Source of the DNA: Formicarius rufipectus
Lineage: Eukaryota > Chordata > Aves > Passeriformes > Formicariidae
Reading direction: 5' to 3'
Length of the DNA stretch: 64,000 nt
Assembly: GCA_013399695.1 (NCBI GenBank)
Contig: VXAU01001873.1
Location: forward strand, 1,072,675-1,136,674
The stretch's first letter is position 1. Every line of letters begins with the position of its first letter. The translations under genes and the position numbers were made by a program. Below the pieces are notes generated by a model that searched no databases, was not told the origin of the DNA, and saw only the letters and a list, made by a program, of their open reading frames with translations. Positions 11,901 through 24,699 of the stretch are shown in pieces.

Positions 11901-14900
11901 GAGGGCTAACTGTTGCTTTGCAAATAGATCAGGAAAATATTTTAAAAATCTGCCTTGAATAACGTTAAATTGAAACCAGATTTGGCACTCGTGGGCTTTT
12001 GTTTTCAGCTTCATGGAGTGAGTCTGTACAGATTGGTGCCACCTTGAGCTTGAAACTGCTGGGGAAAAGTCATCCCTGCACTCCATGGACGTTCTCCTTA
12101 ACGCTGTCTGGAGTTTACACCTTGTCCTTTGGCTCGAGGCCAAAATATTTGCTGCCACAGCTTTAAACTGATTAGTGAGGTGCCAGAACAAAGATGCCTT
12201 TGTACTTGAGAGTATTGCTTTAGCAAATTTGTTTAGCAGTGGAAGGGAGGTTAACCAGAGTGTGCTGTCTGGCCGAGATTGGACAGATGAGTTTTTATCA
12301 ACCTTTTGCTGTTTTTCCCCACAAATTCTGTAACTTTAACCATATATCTGAGAGCTCGTGCTAGTTTTGAATTATTAGACTGCTAAGAGCAGTTATAATG
12401 CAAAACACTTACCCTCTGATGGCTCAGAGTTTCTTAAATGTTTTGACATCTAGCTTGCAATTTTGGGATGCTTTTATTTCAACAATGTGTCCTGTAACTT
12501 AAGAAGGCTTCTAAAAACAAAAGCACCAGCTCTGTTAAGGTTTCTCATCGTATGTTCATCTTCTGAAAGACACTTAAAGTTCCTATCTCTTCCAAGAAAT
12601 GTTTTGTTGATCTCAGTTTTTGATTTTAAATCTGTTCTTTCATATATTTATATAACATTTATTTCAAAGCCAGTCCTTCAGAAACTGATCTTTGTGTTCC
12701 TCTGCTAACTGTGGCTAATTTTGATTTGGACAGAAGTTTGAGCCTTAGGAGCTGATAGCTGTGGAAGCCAGGCTGGGTGGTGGCTTTTGTGAGGGAAGTT
12801 GGGAGCAGCTTTAGATGTGACTTGGGCAAAGAGCACAGACTGTCTTTAATCACTTGCAGGACACAGTTTGGCTGTAATAAATGAGTGACTGTTTGTACAT
12901 CCAGCCCGTGCCAGACGGGCTGAGTGGCCTGCCATGAGGGTGAGGAAGCCCTGTAGCCCACTGTGGCAAGCTGGGGACAGTGGGGTGATACACATTTGGT
13001 GTGACAGAATGGGTAAAGGACCACCGCCAAGTGAGTGGGGTCTGAGTCCCTGAATTTGTGCGCTTTGAATTTAAGGAGAAAATCCCGTGAACTGAGTACC
13101 TGTGCAATCAATATGGGAGAGTCCATGATGTAAAAAATAACCTTAGCACTCATTAATGTTCTTAAATCTAATATTCAAGTCACCATTGTCTATTGCTTGT
13201 CTAAAACCACCTGTACTATCATCTTCTTGCCTTTGTGCTGCATTGTATTTAGCAGTGAATGCTATTTAAAGGAAGACGTCTCTGAGATCTGTTTTCACAA
13301 TTGCCTTTTCCAAGTTGTTTTGTAAACAATTGTAGTTCTAAAAAAAAAAAGGAGACTGTTGCAACTCATTGAGTTGCAAAAATCCTCCCAGTGAAACACC
13401 AGATGCCTAACTTGAAACTGGTTGGATGGGTTGTCAGGAGAGATAAGGGCAAAACTTCTCACACTTTCCTCTTTGATCGTAAGTTTTAACTGCACAACAA
13501 AAGAATTGCTCTGTGTTGTCTGAAAAAGTTCAGCAATCTACAGGGGTTCAAACAGCTGATCTTCAGTCAGTCAGGTATCCCAAGGGGCATTTTACAGAGC
13601 AAATGGTAAGTTTGCATTTTTGGAGGTGTTTTACACTTCATAGTCCACCTGTTAAATGCTTTGGTTTGGGAGGTTGAATGTTTTTTAATGAACCAGATCA
13701 CTTATGCTGAACTCTTGGGCATCTGAAGAAAATTTAAGCTATTTCTAAAGCTTCCTTGCTTGCTGTTGAGATGTAATGTTACTTTGTAATTTAAGGTTAA
13801 ATTAACATAACTGAGATTGTCACAGAAGTAACTTCAGAGCTGAATCAGGTACTCTCAGAAATAATTCATGTTTGTCAATTAAATTGTTGAACTGCTTTAT
13901 CTGTGAACATCAATGCAAAAGATTCTCTGTCTTTAGCAAACAGCAAAGCAGTAACTTTGCCTCCCTTGCTGTGTGATTGTTTTCTTTAAAAAAAAAAGTA
14001 AATGAGGCCATCAGGACACGTTTTTCTAAACCGTGCTGATGAGCTATTGTGTACACGTGAGCTGTGAGTTTGTAATAAATCCCTCTGGGGTTTTTTTGTG
14101 GACTAATTTAAATTTTTTTTTCTCTTGTCCTTTATGTTTTAGAATACCAAGTCCAAGGCTGCCTCAGCAGAGCAGTCAAAGGGCTATTCTTGTTTTCAGG
14201 GAGCAGTTAGTGTTCCATGCTGGAGTAGTGGTAAACTGTTCCTCCAGAAATACTTGCTCTGTTCCATTTTGCTTAAAGCATCTGAGCAGTGCAGATATAA
14301 CTGGTACATGTCTCGAGCTCAGCCTTCAGAAGAGGTGTCTTTTGACTTGCCCAGCTCCCCCTGTGCACTGATTGCTCAGCAGTTGACAGCTCCCCTGAAA
14401 TGCCACACCAGGGCAGCTTGCCATGGTTATTCCAATTCACAGATTGAAATGTATAGCCATTCTGCTTTCTTGGCTCTACCAATGGTATCTTAATGTGATA
14501 ATACAAAGAATCCCAACTTTTGTGAGTCTTGGGTAGTGCAAACCAGTGCTGCTTGATTTTTTTGTGTTGCTTTTTTTTTTTTGTTTTGGTTTTTTTTTAA
14601 ATAATTTTAAATTCACTTACAGAAGTATGAATGTAAATCCAAGGCAACGAGGATCTGAATGTATTTAGGTTCATTCTTTTTGGAGAGTTATAACATATTA
14701 AAAATAGAACTAGGACCTTTGGTAACTAGGCTTTGCAGAAATGAGAATTGCTCCATAGAAGGTATATTCTCTTCCCTCAGTAGCTGCCTGGCTAGCATGT
14801 TTTGGTTTTTTGAAGTTCTCAGCCATTTGCATGTTTTGTATCCAATTGTGGCAGTTACAGCATTGCCTGCACGAACAGATTTGCCTCAAGTATTTGTGTG

Positions 14901-15442
14901 CAAGGTCTCTTTGTTTCTGCTCCACAGCCATTTTACCTACATGGCATGGGGGCAGGGAAGAGTGCAGAGTGGAATAAGCTTTCTGGAGTTTGAATCCAGG
15001 TCACTTGGCTGGCACCCAACAGCTAGGCAATAATAAGCACGCTGGCTGCTTTCCCTTTTTCATTCTTCGTTTTCCAATGATCTGAAACCTGAGCAGAGAA
15101 AACCAGCAAGTGGAATTACTCTGAATAAAATTAAAATGTTTCTAGGAATGTACTCACTCTTTCCATTCTACCCTTTCTCTTAAGCAGCTGTAGTTCTTTG
15201 TGTCTGCTACTGCTAACTCGCTTTAATTTTTTTACCCTCTTTTCTTTGGTAGAAGAAACCCAAAAGTATTACAAACTTTGAATCTCTTAACGTTAAAGCT
15301 TTTGTTTATGAGTAGAGAGACACGTCTGTAGAGCATTAAACCGGAAGCCTCCTGGGTGCGGTGTGGTGTGCTGCCCACCTGAGCCCTGGTGGTGTGTGCT
15401 GGCGCCATGGGGAGGGTCTAACCCCCGTGTGCTCTCTTACAG
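8988..15442 (+). other. PARD6B: PARD6B intron 2
   Basis: The intron is bounded by GTAAGT at 8988 and CTCTTACAG ending at 15442. It is mostly AT-rich unique sequence with short A and T runs (about 13341-13350, 13988-13997 and 14571-14600). I found no other exon, RNA gene or identifiable transposon in it. Confidence 0.85.
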
Positions 15443-16272
15443 AAGACGCAGACTACAGTGCCTTCGGTACGGACACCATGACCAGGAAGAAGAACGTCCT
15501 GTCCAACGTGCTCCGGCCAGACAACCACAAGAAGAAGCCCCACATTGTCATTAGCATGCCCCAGGACTTCAGGCCAGTGTCCTCCATCATAGATGTGGAT
15601 ATCCTGCCCGAAACCCACCGCAGGGTACGGCTGTACAAGTACGGGACCGACAAGCCCCTGGGGTTCTACATCCGGGACGGCTCGAGCGTCAGAGTGACCC
15701 CACACGGCCTAGAGAAGGTGCCAGGGATCTTCATATCCAGGCTCGTGCCCGGGGGGCTGGCTCAGAGCACGGGCTTGCTGGCTGTCAATGACGAGGTGCT
15801 GGAGGTGAACGGAATAGAGGTGTCGGGCAAAAGCCTGGATCAAGTTACAGACATGATGATTGCCAACAGCCGCAACCTGATCATCACGGTGAGACCCGCA
15901 AACCAGCGGAACAACGTCGTCAGGAACAGTCGCACCTCGGGCAGCTCCGGCCAGTCCACAGAGTCCAGCCTCCCCAGCAGCACCCCAAACCTTCTGGGGA
16001 GCCTCTTGCAAGGAGAAGAGGAGAGCGACGAAGAGGACATTATTATTGAAGATAGTGGGGAGCCGCAGCACATCCCAAAAGCTGCACCCACCAGTGAGAG
16101 CATAGAATCCTTGTCACAAATTGAACTCCTTCACGAGTCCACCCAAAACGGATTCCTGCCTTCCAGGGAGATGAACTCCAGTCACTCAGCAGGCAGCATT
16201 AGCATGGAATATGAAGTACCAGATCCAGGGCGTAAGTCATTGGAAGAGGATGGAACTATAATAACACTATGA
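15443..16272 (+). CDS. PARD6B: PARD6B terminal coding exon: semi-CRIB and PDZ domains
   Basis: The exon starts after CTCTTACAG, completes the split Glu codon, and reads EDADYSAFGTDTM to a TGA at 16270-16272. Visible coding over both exons is 350 codons; adding the missing amino terminus gives about 372 residues, the human length. In order it holds a linker, the semi-CRIB segment that binds GTP-loaded CDC42/RAC (ISMPQDFRPVSSIIDVD), and a PDZ domain with carboxylate-binding loop PLGFYI and segment GGLAQSTGLLAVNDEVLEV. The tail has an acidic patch (EEESDEEDIIIED) and ends LEEDGTIITL. The linker after the PDZ (around 15950-16020) differs from human and is Ser/Pro-rich, while the PDZ is almost invariant. 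Confidence 0.97.
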
Positions 16273-16452
16273 AATTCCATTGGTGTGCTTTGTATTCAGT
16301 AAGGATGCCATACATGTTTTAATTGGGCTTAATATGTAATACATTTGATACCTCTCCATCTACCAAGCACTGCAGTTAGTTTAAAAGGAGGGAAAAAAAG
16401 TAAATACAAAAAATTCAGAGTTGTGTAAGTTGATTTTAATTCTGCACTTCAA

Positions 16453-16460
16453 TGTAAATA
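16453..16460 (+). promoter_or_regulatory. Pumilio-type element in the PARD6B 3'UTR
   Basis: TGTAAATA matches the Pumilio recognition consensus UGUANAUA and lies about 180 bases after the stop codon, on the transcribed strand. It could mediate mRNA repression. A match of eight bases can occur by chance. Confidence 0.35.
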
Positions 16461-18893
16461 ATTCTCAAAGATGGAAGATAATTGATCAATGGCTGAAATT
16501 GGATTAGGAAAATTTAAATTGAAAATGAAGGATAGCTAAGAGATGAGCTTTCATTTAAAGGTACTTGACTTTTTAACTGTTTTTTAATGCTGGATACTAC
16601 TGGTTCTGTAGAAGTAAACTTCATGACATGTCCTGTGGTTTCATGTTCATGTGAAGTGCTGCTTTAGCCCCCTCACTCCTGCCCTGGGCTGCTGAGTTGT
16701 TGGCAGGGCTCTGTGCAGGAGGAGACTGGAACATGAGCCAGAGGTGGGTGGGAGGAGCTGGGGCTGGCAGGGCTGTTCCCTGGCTGACACAGGGAGCACA
16801 GGGCTTTGGGGGCTTGGAGGGTGACTGTTCCTTTGCAGTGAATGTGCAACCACAGGCTCCTTAGTCGGGCACCTTTACTGGTTCTAATGGCCAGGCAAGC
16901 TTACTTTTAATGACTCTGATTTTGAAATGCAAATGTGAAAGTCTTTAACACTGGTGCATCGAAGACCTGCTCTCGATATGCAATATTTTGAAGACGTTGT
17001 TGGATTTAGTTGCTAATCTCAGTAAATTACAAAGAAATCAAATGTAAAAATGCTGTGGAAATAGCATAACATAATCTCTGTTAAAATTGCAGTCCTAGTA
17101 GAAGCTGCAAGGGTTTCTAATGGCAAAGGTTTGTTGTAGTGAGTTTGGGTAATGTAAAAAGTAACTCTCTTCAAACGTGAACAAGTCAGAACATCTTAAG
17201 TTAAATTCCTGGATTAAAGAAAAGTCTTAAATCAGAATGAGGCTTTACTAGAACTTGTTTGAGCCATATGATACGAGGTCACCCATTATAATGAACTGAG
17301 CTGTAAATGCAGATCTTTGTGTGCCCCTGACCAGGTGTTGTGGATGTTGCGGAGCTGCTCTGTGTGACAACACTGGTGACAAGTCCTGATGCTGTGAGCA
17401 CACAGGGGTGCGTAATCAGCTGCACTCACTGGCATTGCTGCAGGGGGGGCTTCTGGCCTTGTTTTCCCTTCCCCTTTTTGTGTCTCCTGCTTTACCACTT
17501 TGGCACTCGGTTCCCAACCTGACTCTTCTCTGGGAACATACCTTGTGCCAAGAAAGTGAGATGGGAAATAATAGGACTGGGGAGAAGGATGGCTGGAGCT
17601 TCTCCCCAGAGATCCTGCAGCCTCCAGGAAGGAAGTACCAGTTCTGTCCTGTGGTCCTGTGCTCGCCAGAGCTGGGAGTCAGGTGCTTGGGAGCATGTTC
17701 CACCCTCTGGGAAGACAGGATGAGTGGGAAGGGACACTAACCCCTTTCTTTTTTTTTCCCTCAGTCTATCTTGAGGAAGCATCTACCTCTGGTAACTTTA
17801 CTAACAGGACACTAACTGTAAGTTTAATGTTAAGGCACCTGTAAAGGTCTTCATAGACTCTCATTAAGACTTTTGTGACGATGCAAACACTGCTGCAGAA
17901 ATCCCTGCTGTTTGGTGTTACAAAATGCACATTTGAAATGGGTATCTCATGAGCAGTGGTGGTCTCAAACCTCGTAGATGCCCAGAGAGGCATTCATAGC
18001 CCTTAGGGCTTATGGACAGTAGGCACAGCAGGCAGTGGTGCTCTGCAAATACAGGTGAGGGTGCTCTGGCCTCACACTTATTTATGGTTTCTCCAGTGTG
18101 CATAAGGAGAGGCCCTGCAACCTTTTACAAGAGCAAGAGCTTTGAAGTGTTTCACTTATTTTGCTAATTATTAAAAATGAAGTAACTACATCCACTTAGT
18201 GTGAAATGAGTAAAAGAAATATTCATTGAACTGCAACATGTAGACTTTACCTGTACATGTTTTCTCAGTGCTGCTCTACACTTCCTTTCTTCAAGGAAGA
18301 TTGTTTACTTTAAAATATCTCTTTTTTTTTTTTTTTTTCCTTTATCAAAGACTTTCCTTCCTGCATGAAATCACTAGTAGAGGGTGAGGCTCGTCATTCT
18401 GCTAGTTTGCACTTCTGTGCCTTTGGTTTACTTGAATGTATTGTGAATAATCAAAGGAATAAAGGCACTTGGATGGGAAGAGAAACAAGGCCCACAGGTA
18501 CAGAGGATGAACTGGTAGTGCGCTTACTGCAGGTGTAACCCTTTCATTCCATGGAATCCCTTCTGGGGCTGTCGTGGTCCATGAGCTGGATCTCAACTGG
18601 GGCTGAGCCTGGCAATGCCCAGCTGGCAAGGGAGCTGCTCAGGTGTGCCACCCAGGCTGTGCTTGGAGCAGGGGCAGCAATACTTGCAATATATATGCCA
18701 GTATTAAGGACTTGTAGAGGTTTAACTGGGGTCCTACTCTAATCTGCATGAGAATCTCTTAGGACCTTTCCTGCAAACTGCTGAACCTAAATGTGAGACA
18801 ATATTCTTTTTGACATATATCGTGTTCTGTTTTACAGACGTTTGGTAACATGTAGTAAAACTAAGCATTTGGGACTTGATAAAAACATTAAAG

Positions 18894-18899
18894 AATAAA
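18894..18899 (+). terminator. PARD6B: possible proximal polyadenylation signal of PARD6B
   Basis: A canonical AATAAA on the sense strand of the 3'UTR, followed by a T-rich stretch with GTGTGT-like bases. It may give a shorter mRNA. Confidence 0.3.
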
Positions 18900-19907
18900 C
18901 CTAAAAATGTGTTTTTTAAAGTGTGTATTTACAGTTATAATGACAGACTGCACAGCATGTAATTGCTTAATGCTGCAGTTACCATAAAGTTCCTAAAGTT
19001 CTTCCATATCTTACTAATGCATACACTGTTAATTACAAAATATTTTTAAATTGCTACTTCAGGATGATCAACTGTTGATTACGAGTGGCTAAATTTAATT
19101 TTATATATAAATGATATTTGGGTTCACTATAAGGTTTTTTAAAATATACTGATATTGTTAGCCTTTCATTCACTACCTCCTAAATTTTTAACATCTTTAC
19201 TGTTTTCTCCCTGGAAGACAATACTTAAAGGCTTGACTGTTTTATATAGATTTTATCTTTAGCTGAAAAAAGAGAAAGAAATCCAGAAGTGACAGTGAGG
19301 ATGCTGCGCATGATTGACAATATTACGCTGCTATTGATGTAATCTTTGTGTATCGAGTACCCTGTGTATGTAAATTGTATTTTCAATCCAGATTTTATAA
19401 ATTAACTTATAAGTATCCAAATTATTTCAGAGTGGAATGAAAAACTACAATTCCTTTGACTAGTGTTATATGTTGTACATGCACGGGGGGGGACAGGTCA
19501 TTCCTCCCTTGTGACTGGGAGATCTAAGTGCACCTTAATAGGAAGAAGAACAAATTCTTAATAGAATTAAGATGCATTTACTTTGAAGTTCTGCTGTGGT
19601 ACTGGAGAAGTCAAGCCTAACTGTGAATCATATGGTTTTTTTTCCACACCTGAGTTAAATTTAGGACAATGTTCTCACAAGCTGTCTTTAACATGTGTAT
19701 TTTTGTGAATATTACATATTTTCTAATTAAATTTTACTTGCAATGTGATTTTTACATGAATGAACTTGTTTAAAATGTCAAATATCAGTATTTTTCTTAC
19801 GACTTTAATGTATAATGTACATTGGTATCTCACCGAATGAAGATTGATTTTACAAAATCAAGCTAGATGTAGTTGTATATTAGTCTTATATTTTTACAGA
19901 CTGGAAT

Positions 19908-19913
19908 AATAAA
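19908..19913 (+). terminator. PARD6B: probable distal polyadenylation signal of PARD6B
   Basis: AATAAA ends the AT-rich UTR-like block and is followed within about 15 bases by a run of T. This is the layout expected at a cleavage site. Beyond it the sequence becomes less AT-rich and less UTR-like. Confidence 0.6.
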
Positions 19914-19934
19914 TGGATATAGAAATGTTTTTTT

Positions 19935-22900
19935 TTTTTCCTCGATTACTTTGTCAGATAAATAACAGTGAGGAAGAATGTATCCTCCTCTTCTCAAGTG
20001 TGACAGCAGATAGGTTTCATGTGTGTTGCTGTCAGCCTGTGCTCCCTGAGCCTTGCTGGGGCACAGCTGTGCCTGTGGAGGTCACTGGTTCCCAGCCCTG
20101 GCCCGTGTAAGTATTTGGTGGCCTGTCTGTATTATGGTTTTAACTCAAACCCCCTGCACTTGCAAATGTTTTCTCCTGTCTCTTTTGCCTTGGCAGCCCT
20201 TGGGAACGTTTCCCCAGTGACCAGAGATGGGAGCTGGGCTGGAGCACTTCCAGGGAATGAGACTGAAGTGCCCACCAGGCAGGGCAGCAGTGCCAGTTCT
20301 ACAAATCACTAATACCTGCAGGTAGTTTTCTTAAACCAAGGGACTGATTTCAGTGAAGGCTGTGGCTTTTCCCTGCTGCTGTCTCCTTGAGGAAGGAATG
20401 CAACTGTTAACTGCAATAACATCCAACCCTTAAACACCAGCAGTATTTAACTTTTCTCAAGGTGATGGGCTCTAAAAGTGTTATTTTATGAAATTGAAAA
20501 TTCCTGTATTGGTTACAGATCAAAGACTTCCCACGATTTTCATCCCACGATGCTCCTCTCCTCAACAAGAGGAAGATTTAGACTAGTTCTAAATACCCCT
20601 TGGAAGTTTTTTGTTATCTTAAAGGTAGCAGTGACATTCTAGTGTCAGACATTCCAGAACTGCTTCTGATGGGCACGTGTTCCTTGCAACTGAAGTATCA
20701 GTACTCAGATACTGGGATGTAGTTGCATGTGGTGATGCTAGAGAGGGATAATTAGCTTTAAGGTAGCTTCATAACTGGCTTCCAATACTAACATGAGGAA
20801 AACTATGTTGAACAGTAATAATATTGTTCTTGGATGACATAGAAGTATGCCAGAAATGGTACAGCTGATTCTTGGAGAGCTGTGATAGCAGCCAAGATGT
20901 AAGAATTCAGATTCCTTGTGCAGCTTTGATGGATCACTTGTGTACTTTGCCACTCAAATAGGAGATAAATTTGTCTCTGAGGACTTAATGTCATGTGCTT
21001 GATTTTGAAAATGCTTTAGAACTGTGAAGGCAATTGAAGAAGTGCTGTGCTATTGAACCAGCAGTTCTTAGAGTTCAGAAGTGTTGCTAATAAGATACCA
21101 TATCCTGTCCTTCCAATTAACATTCCTTTCCACTTGAACCACTATTTAATTACCTGGTAGTATAAGGAAATAGTTTGCATTTCATCAGTGTAAAAGACTT
21201 GTTTCAGGCTGTGTGATGTTATGTTTAAGAAAGTCTGTAAGAGCATATTTATTACCCCCACCTTGGGAGCACAAGGCTCTTGTCCCCTGGTGCAGTGATT
21301 TCTCCAGAGCTCCTGTAATACCCAGTTACTGAAAAATGTCTTTTTTTGTAATCCCAGGCAATGGCAGTGCTAAGAACTGAGGGACAGATGAGAGCAGCAG
21401 GTGACGGGAAATGAGCCAGAGAAGGGTGGACACCACCCAGTGCAGGGGCTCATGCTGGATTTAACAACATTTTATTGGTGTGGCTACAACAAACAAAGCT
21501 GATGGGTATCATAACCTGTCCTGTCCAAGTCAGTTCTGAAAGTGGCCCAGTTATCCACAGCTGCAAGAGAAAATGGAGATGAGAGTGGAAATTGGGAAGC
21601 AAATAGGAGATAGAGTTATGAAGGAGGTGAGTCCCAGCATATTGCAGAAAAAAGTGGGGTTCTCATATTTCTGTTGGAGGATGCAAAGGATTTGGAATTC
21701 TGAAAATGCTGAGGAGAACAAATTGAATATATAAACACAGACTTCTCTGACTTTCTGAATGTTACATAAAGTTACATAAAATGCTTGGACATGTAATTCT
21801 GAAATTTCAAATCCTAATAGCTTAAATCCCCTAATAACCTTGTTACCAAGCCTGCCTTTCATATTCCTTCTGTCCTGTGCTCCAAAACCTGAAATGGGGA
21901 GCACTTGGGGGTGTTCCCCTTTCTGACCTGCAGAAAGCTCTTACCCCCCCTGAGCCTGGCAGGGATGTAAAGTCAGTCATGTTCTCTTTGGGCAGATTAT
22001 GTAAAATTTTCTTTGTCAAGATCCAAGATTCTTCTAAACTACTTCCCCCTGCCCCTGTCCTTCATTTTGACAGTAAAATGTTAATAAGATTTATTTTTGT
22101 TGCCCAGAAAAGAACAAGGGAAACATTTCACTATTCAGAGAAACTTTTTCCCCAAGGCTCTCCCTTGACACCATCTCTCCATCAATTCCACCTCTGTGTG
22201 GTTGTCAGTGATTTGCAGTAACTCAGGCCACTTACATCCAAATCTTGGGATCTTTGTTTTGGTTTTGTGTTTAGCATTTTCAAGGTGATGACACAACTTA
22301 GTCCAGGATACCCACATCATTTTTCTGTGGTTAAACCACTGACAGCTGCTGTCTTACTTGTGGGTTAGCCTCTTTTTTATTAATCATGTTCACCTCTGGA
22401 GTGGGCCAGGCACAAGTCTTGTTAATGCTGTTAACATTTACAACATTGAATTTTTCAAGCTCGATTAAGATGACATTGCGAAGTGAACTACTACTACTAC
22501 ATAGGAGGTGTAAGTTTCATTCAAGTATTAGCTCATGTCAGCTGGAGTCTAATGATTTATCGAGTGCCACTCGTGCTGGTGTTAAATAAGAAAGAAAAAA
22601 AGACATAAATGAGTTTCCTGTAAAGTGCTGCACACAGAGCGTGTGTATTTGTAACTGGGTGCCTGGCAGTTCTCGCAAGGAGTACAGAAACAACTTGTGT
22701 TCTTTGCTCCCTGAAAGTCACTCTGTTTCCTTCAGGCCTCTTCAGCTGAAATTAAAAACATGTTTTAGTGCTGATCTCTCTTGGTCCTCACACATACTGG
22801 TGGCCTGCTCCAAGCAGCTGTGTGATGTAGGTGTTTTCCTGCGTGGGAATTCGTCATAGCTTTTGTGGCAGTGTTTTCTGGAGTGTCTCTTTGGGTGGGC

Positions 22901-23790
22901 CTGGCCTTGTCAGCTCAGCTCAGTCACGTATTTTGGTGCTATGGAAATCAGAACAGGGCTTTTCATTCCTTTGCACAGAGTTGCCTTAATTTTACGTTTT
23001 CATATTTTCAGTTAGCATTAACAATTTCTTCCAGCATGCGACTTCTGCTTTCCATTCTGCTGTGTAATTTTGTGCAGCAGTTGTGGCACACGAGACCACG
23101 AATCCGGTGGATGCAAAATGAGGTGTCTGGTCCAGCAGCAGACTTTGGCCAGGGGAGGCTCTCAGGCCTCTGCTGGGTGATGTTCTGCCTGTGTGGCCGT
23201 GTCCTCAGAAGGGCAGGGACAGAGCTGAGTTGCCATGTGCAAATCCAGCTGTGCTGCCCCTCTGTGCCCTCCCACCACGCTCTGCCCTCGGCAGGGTTTG
23301 CTCAGGGTCTGTCCCCATGCCAGTGTTCCTGCTGGAGCCTCCAGGGAAAGGCAGAACTCTCTGCTTGTCTGCTTTGGCTGTTGTTAAACTTGGCTGCTTT
23401 CTCACCTTAGTGACTTGCTAGGGGAGTAAGAATCCCAACAAAGGCAGCTTAATTTTCCCGGTGAAAGCCAAAGGTTTTTGGAAAACTTTGTAGAGGAGAT
23501 TTAGCGCTGGATTTCCTTTTTTTCATGTTCCTTCATAAAGTCTGATGTTAGAACACCATATTCATGTCTTGTGGGCCTGAACAGTTGATGATATAAAATA
23601 TCTGACCCAAATATTTTTATCAAGGAGTGAGCTTGATATTAAAACAACTCCATGGGAAAAGCAGGTGAATTGTTGTAAGGTTGCAGAGGAACACAATGCT
23701 GAGGCAAAATGAGAGGAGTGATGGTGGGGAGTTAAAAAAGCCTCTCTTATTCCACGAGTGGAGAAAAAAGGGAGGAGATTGCTGTGGAGA
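19935..23790. other. PARD6B-BCAS4 intergenic region
   Basis: Unique sequence with no convincing exon or transposon. The longest frame, at 22865-23410 on the plus strand, has hydrophobic, low-information composition and no family resemblance, so I treat it as chance. Confidence 0.6.
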
Positions 23791-23964
23791 AATAGGGGCG
23801 ATTGAAGAGCAGAGGTGAAAGAGCTCCCGGTGCAGGCACAGTGCACAAAGCCGGCAGTGCAGGCAGGGCTGGGGGCCGAGCCCCGAGCTGTGACCGGAGG
23901 AGCGGGGGCTCGGCTGTGCCTTCTGCCCTCACACGGACGGGAACCCAGCCGGGGCTGGGGGTGC

Positions 23965-24110
23965 TGTGGCACAGCGTTGTGGCACCGTGGCATTGTGGCA
24001 CAGTATTGTGGCATCACAGCATGGCATTGTGGCACCCCGGCAGGGCGTTGTGGCACCGTGGCCCGGCACTGTGGACCGTGGCCCGCTATTGTGGCACGGC
24101 ACCCCCGGCC
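23965..24110. repeat. short GTGGCA-type tandem repeat
   Basis: About eight degenerate copies of a roughly 18-22-bp unit built on ATTGTGGCAC / CCGTGGCAC. The copies vary in length, so this is an old, imperfect minisatellite. Confidence 0.75.
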
Positions 24111-24235
24111 CGTGTCCCCCCCCTCACTGCACCGCACCCCACTGGCCGGGCGGGGGCGCTGTGCTGGAGCGGACAGCGCCGCGGGCGGCAGGTGGCGCTG
24201 GGGAGCGCGGAACTGGGGAGACTGGGCGGGTACTG

Positions 24236-24665
24236 GGGGGCAGGGATGGGCACGGGGGGCACTGGGGATACTGGGGGGCAGGGATGGGCACGGGGGGTAC
24301 TGGGGATACTGGAGGGCANNNNNNNNNNNNNNNNNNNNNNNNNNNNNNNNNNNNNNNNNNNNNNNNNNNNNNNNNNNNNNNNNNNNNNNNNNNNNNNNNN
24401 NNNNNNNNNNNNNNNNNNNNNNNNNNNNNNNNNNNNNNNNNNNNNNNNNNNNNNNNNNNNNNNNNNNNNNNNNNNNNNNNNNNNNNNNNNNNNNNNNNNN
24501 NNNNNNNNNNNNNNNNNNNNNNNNNNNNNNNNNNNNNNNNNNNNNNNNNNNNNNNNNNNNNNNNNNNNNNNNNNNNNNNNNNNNNNNNNNNNNNNNNGGT
24601 ACTGGGGACACTGGGGGGAGGTGATGGGTACAAGGGGGCACTAATGGGCACTGGGTGGGTGCTGA
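24236..24665. repeat. 38-bp G-rich minisatellite interrupted by a gap
   Basis: Units containing CAGGGATGGGCACGGGGG begin at 24241 and 24279, and the next would begin at 24317, an exact 38-bp period. The N run starts at 24319, inside the third unit. After the gap the same theme (ACTGGGGACACTGGGGGGAG) resumes in degenerate form to about 24665. The gap is therefore probably more array plus flanking GC-rich sequence. The strand has many G runs and could form G-quadruplexes. Confidence 0.85.
24319..24597. other. assembly gap (279 N)
   Basis: A run of N within the 38-bp array. Frames crossing it are not real. It may hide BCAS4 exon 1. Confidence 0.95.
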
Positions 24666-24699
24666 TGGGCAGTGGTAGGAACCAATGCCAATCATGCCC

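Larger units (their letters stand above)
16273..19930 (+). other. PARD6B: PARD6B 3' untranslated region
   Basis: AT-rich sequence with no long frame runs from the stop codon to a strong polyadenylation signal near 19.91 kb, after which the character changes. A long 3'UTR is usual for this gene. The stretch at about 19270-19450, and the AT-rich block to 19.9 kb, look UTR-like. The 3' end is inferred from the signal; an alternative signal near 18.9 kb would give a shorter form. Confidence 0.7.
23800..24690. promoter_or_regulatory. BCAS4: GC-rich island, probable BCAS4 promoter and first exon
   Basis: A sharp rise in G+C and CpG lies about 2.4-3.3 kb upstream of the recognised BCAS4 exon and downstream of PARD6B. 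This is where the first exon is expected if the mammalian order holds. The densest part (about 24130-24235) precedes an array and an N run. I cannot find the first-exon peptide in the visible bases, so it may be in the gap. The assignment rests on composition and position. Confidence 0.4.

Noticed and set aside
22865..23410. 181-codon plus-strand frame with hydrophobic start
   Set aside because: No family resemblance, no plausible splice or promoter context, and Cys/Ser/Leu-rich composition typical of chance frames.
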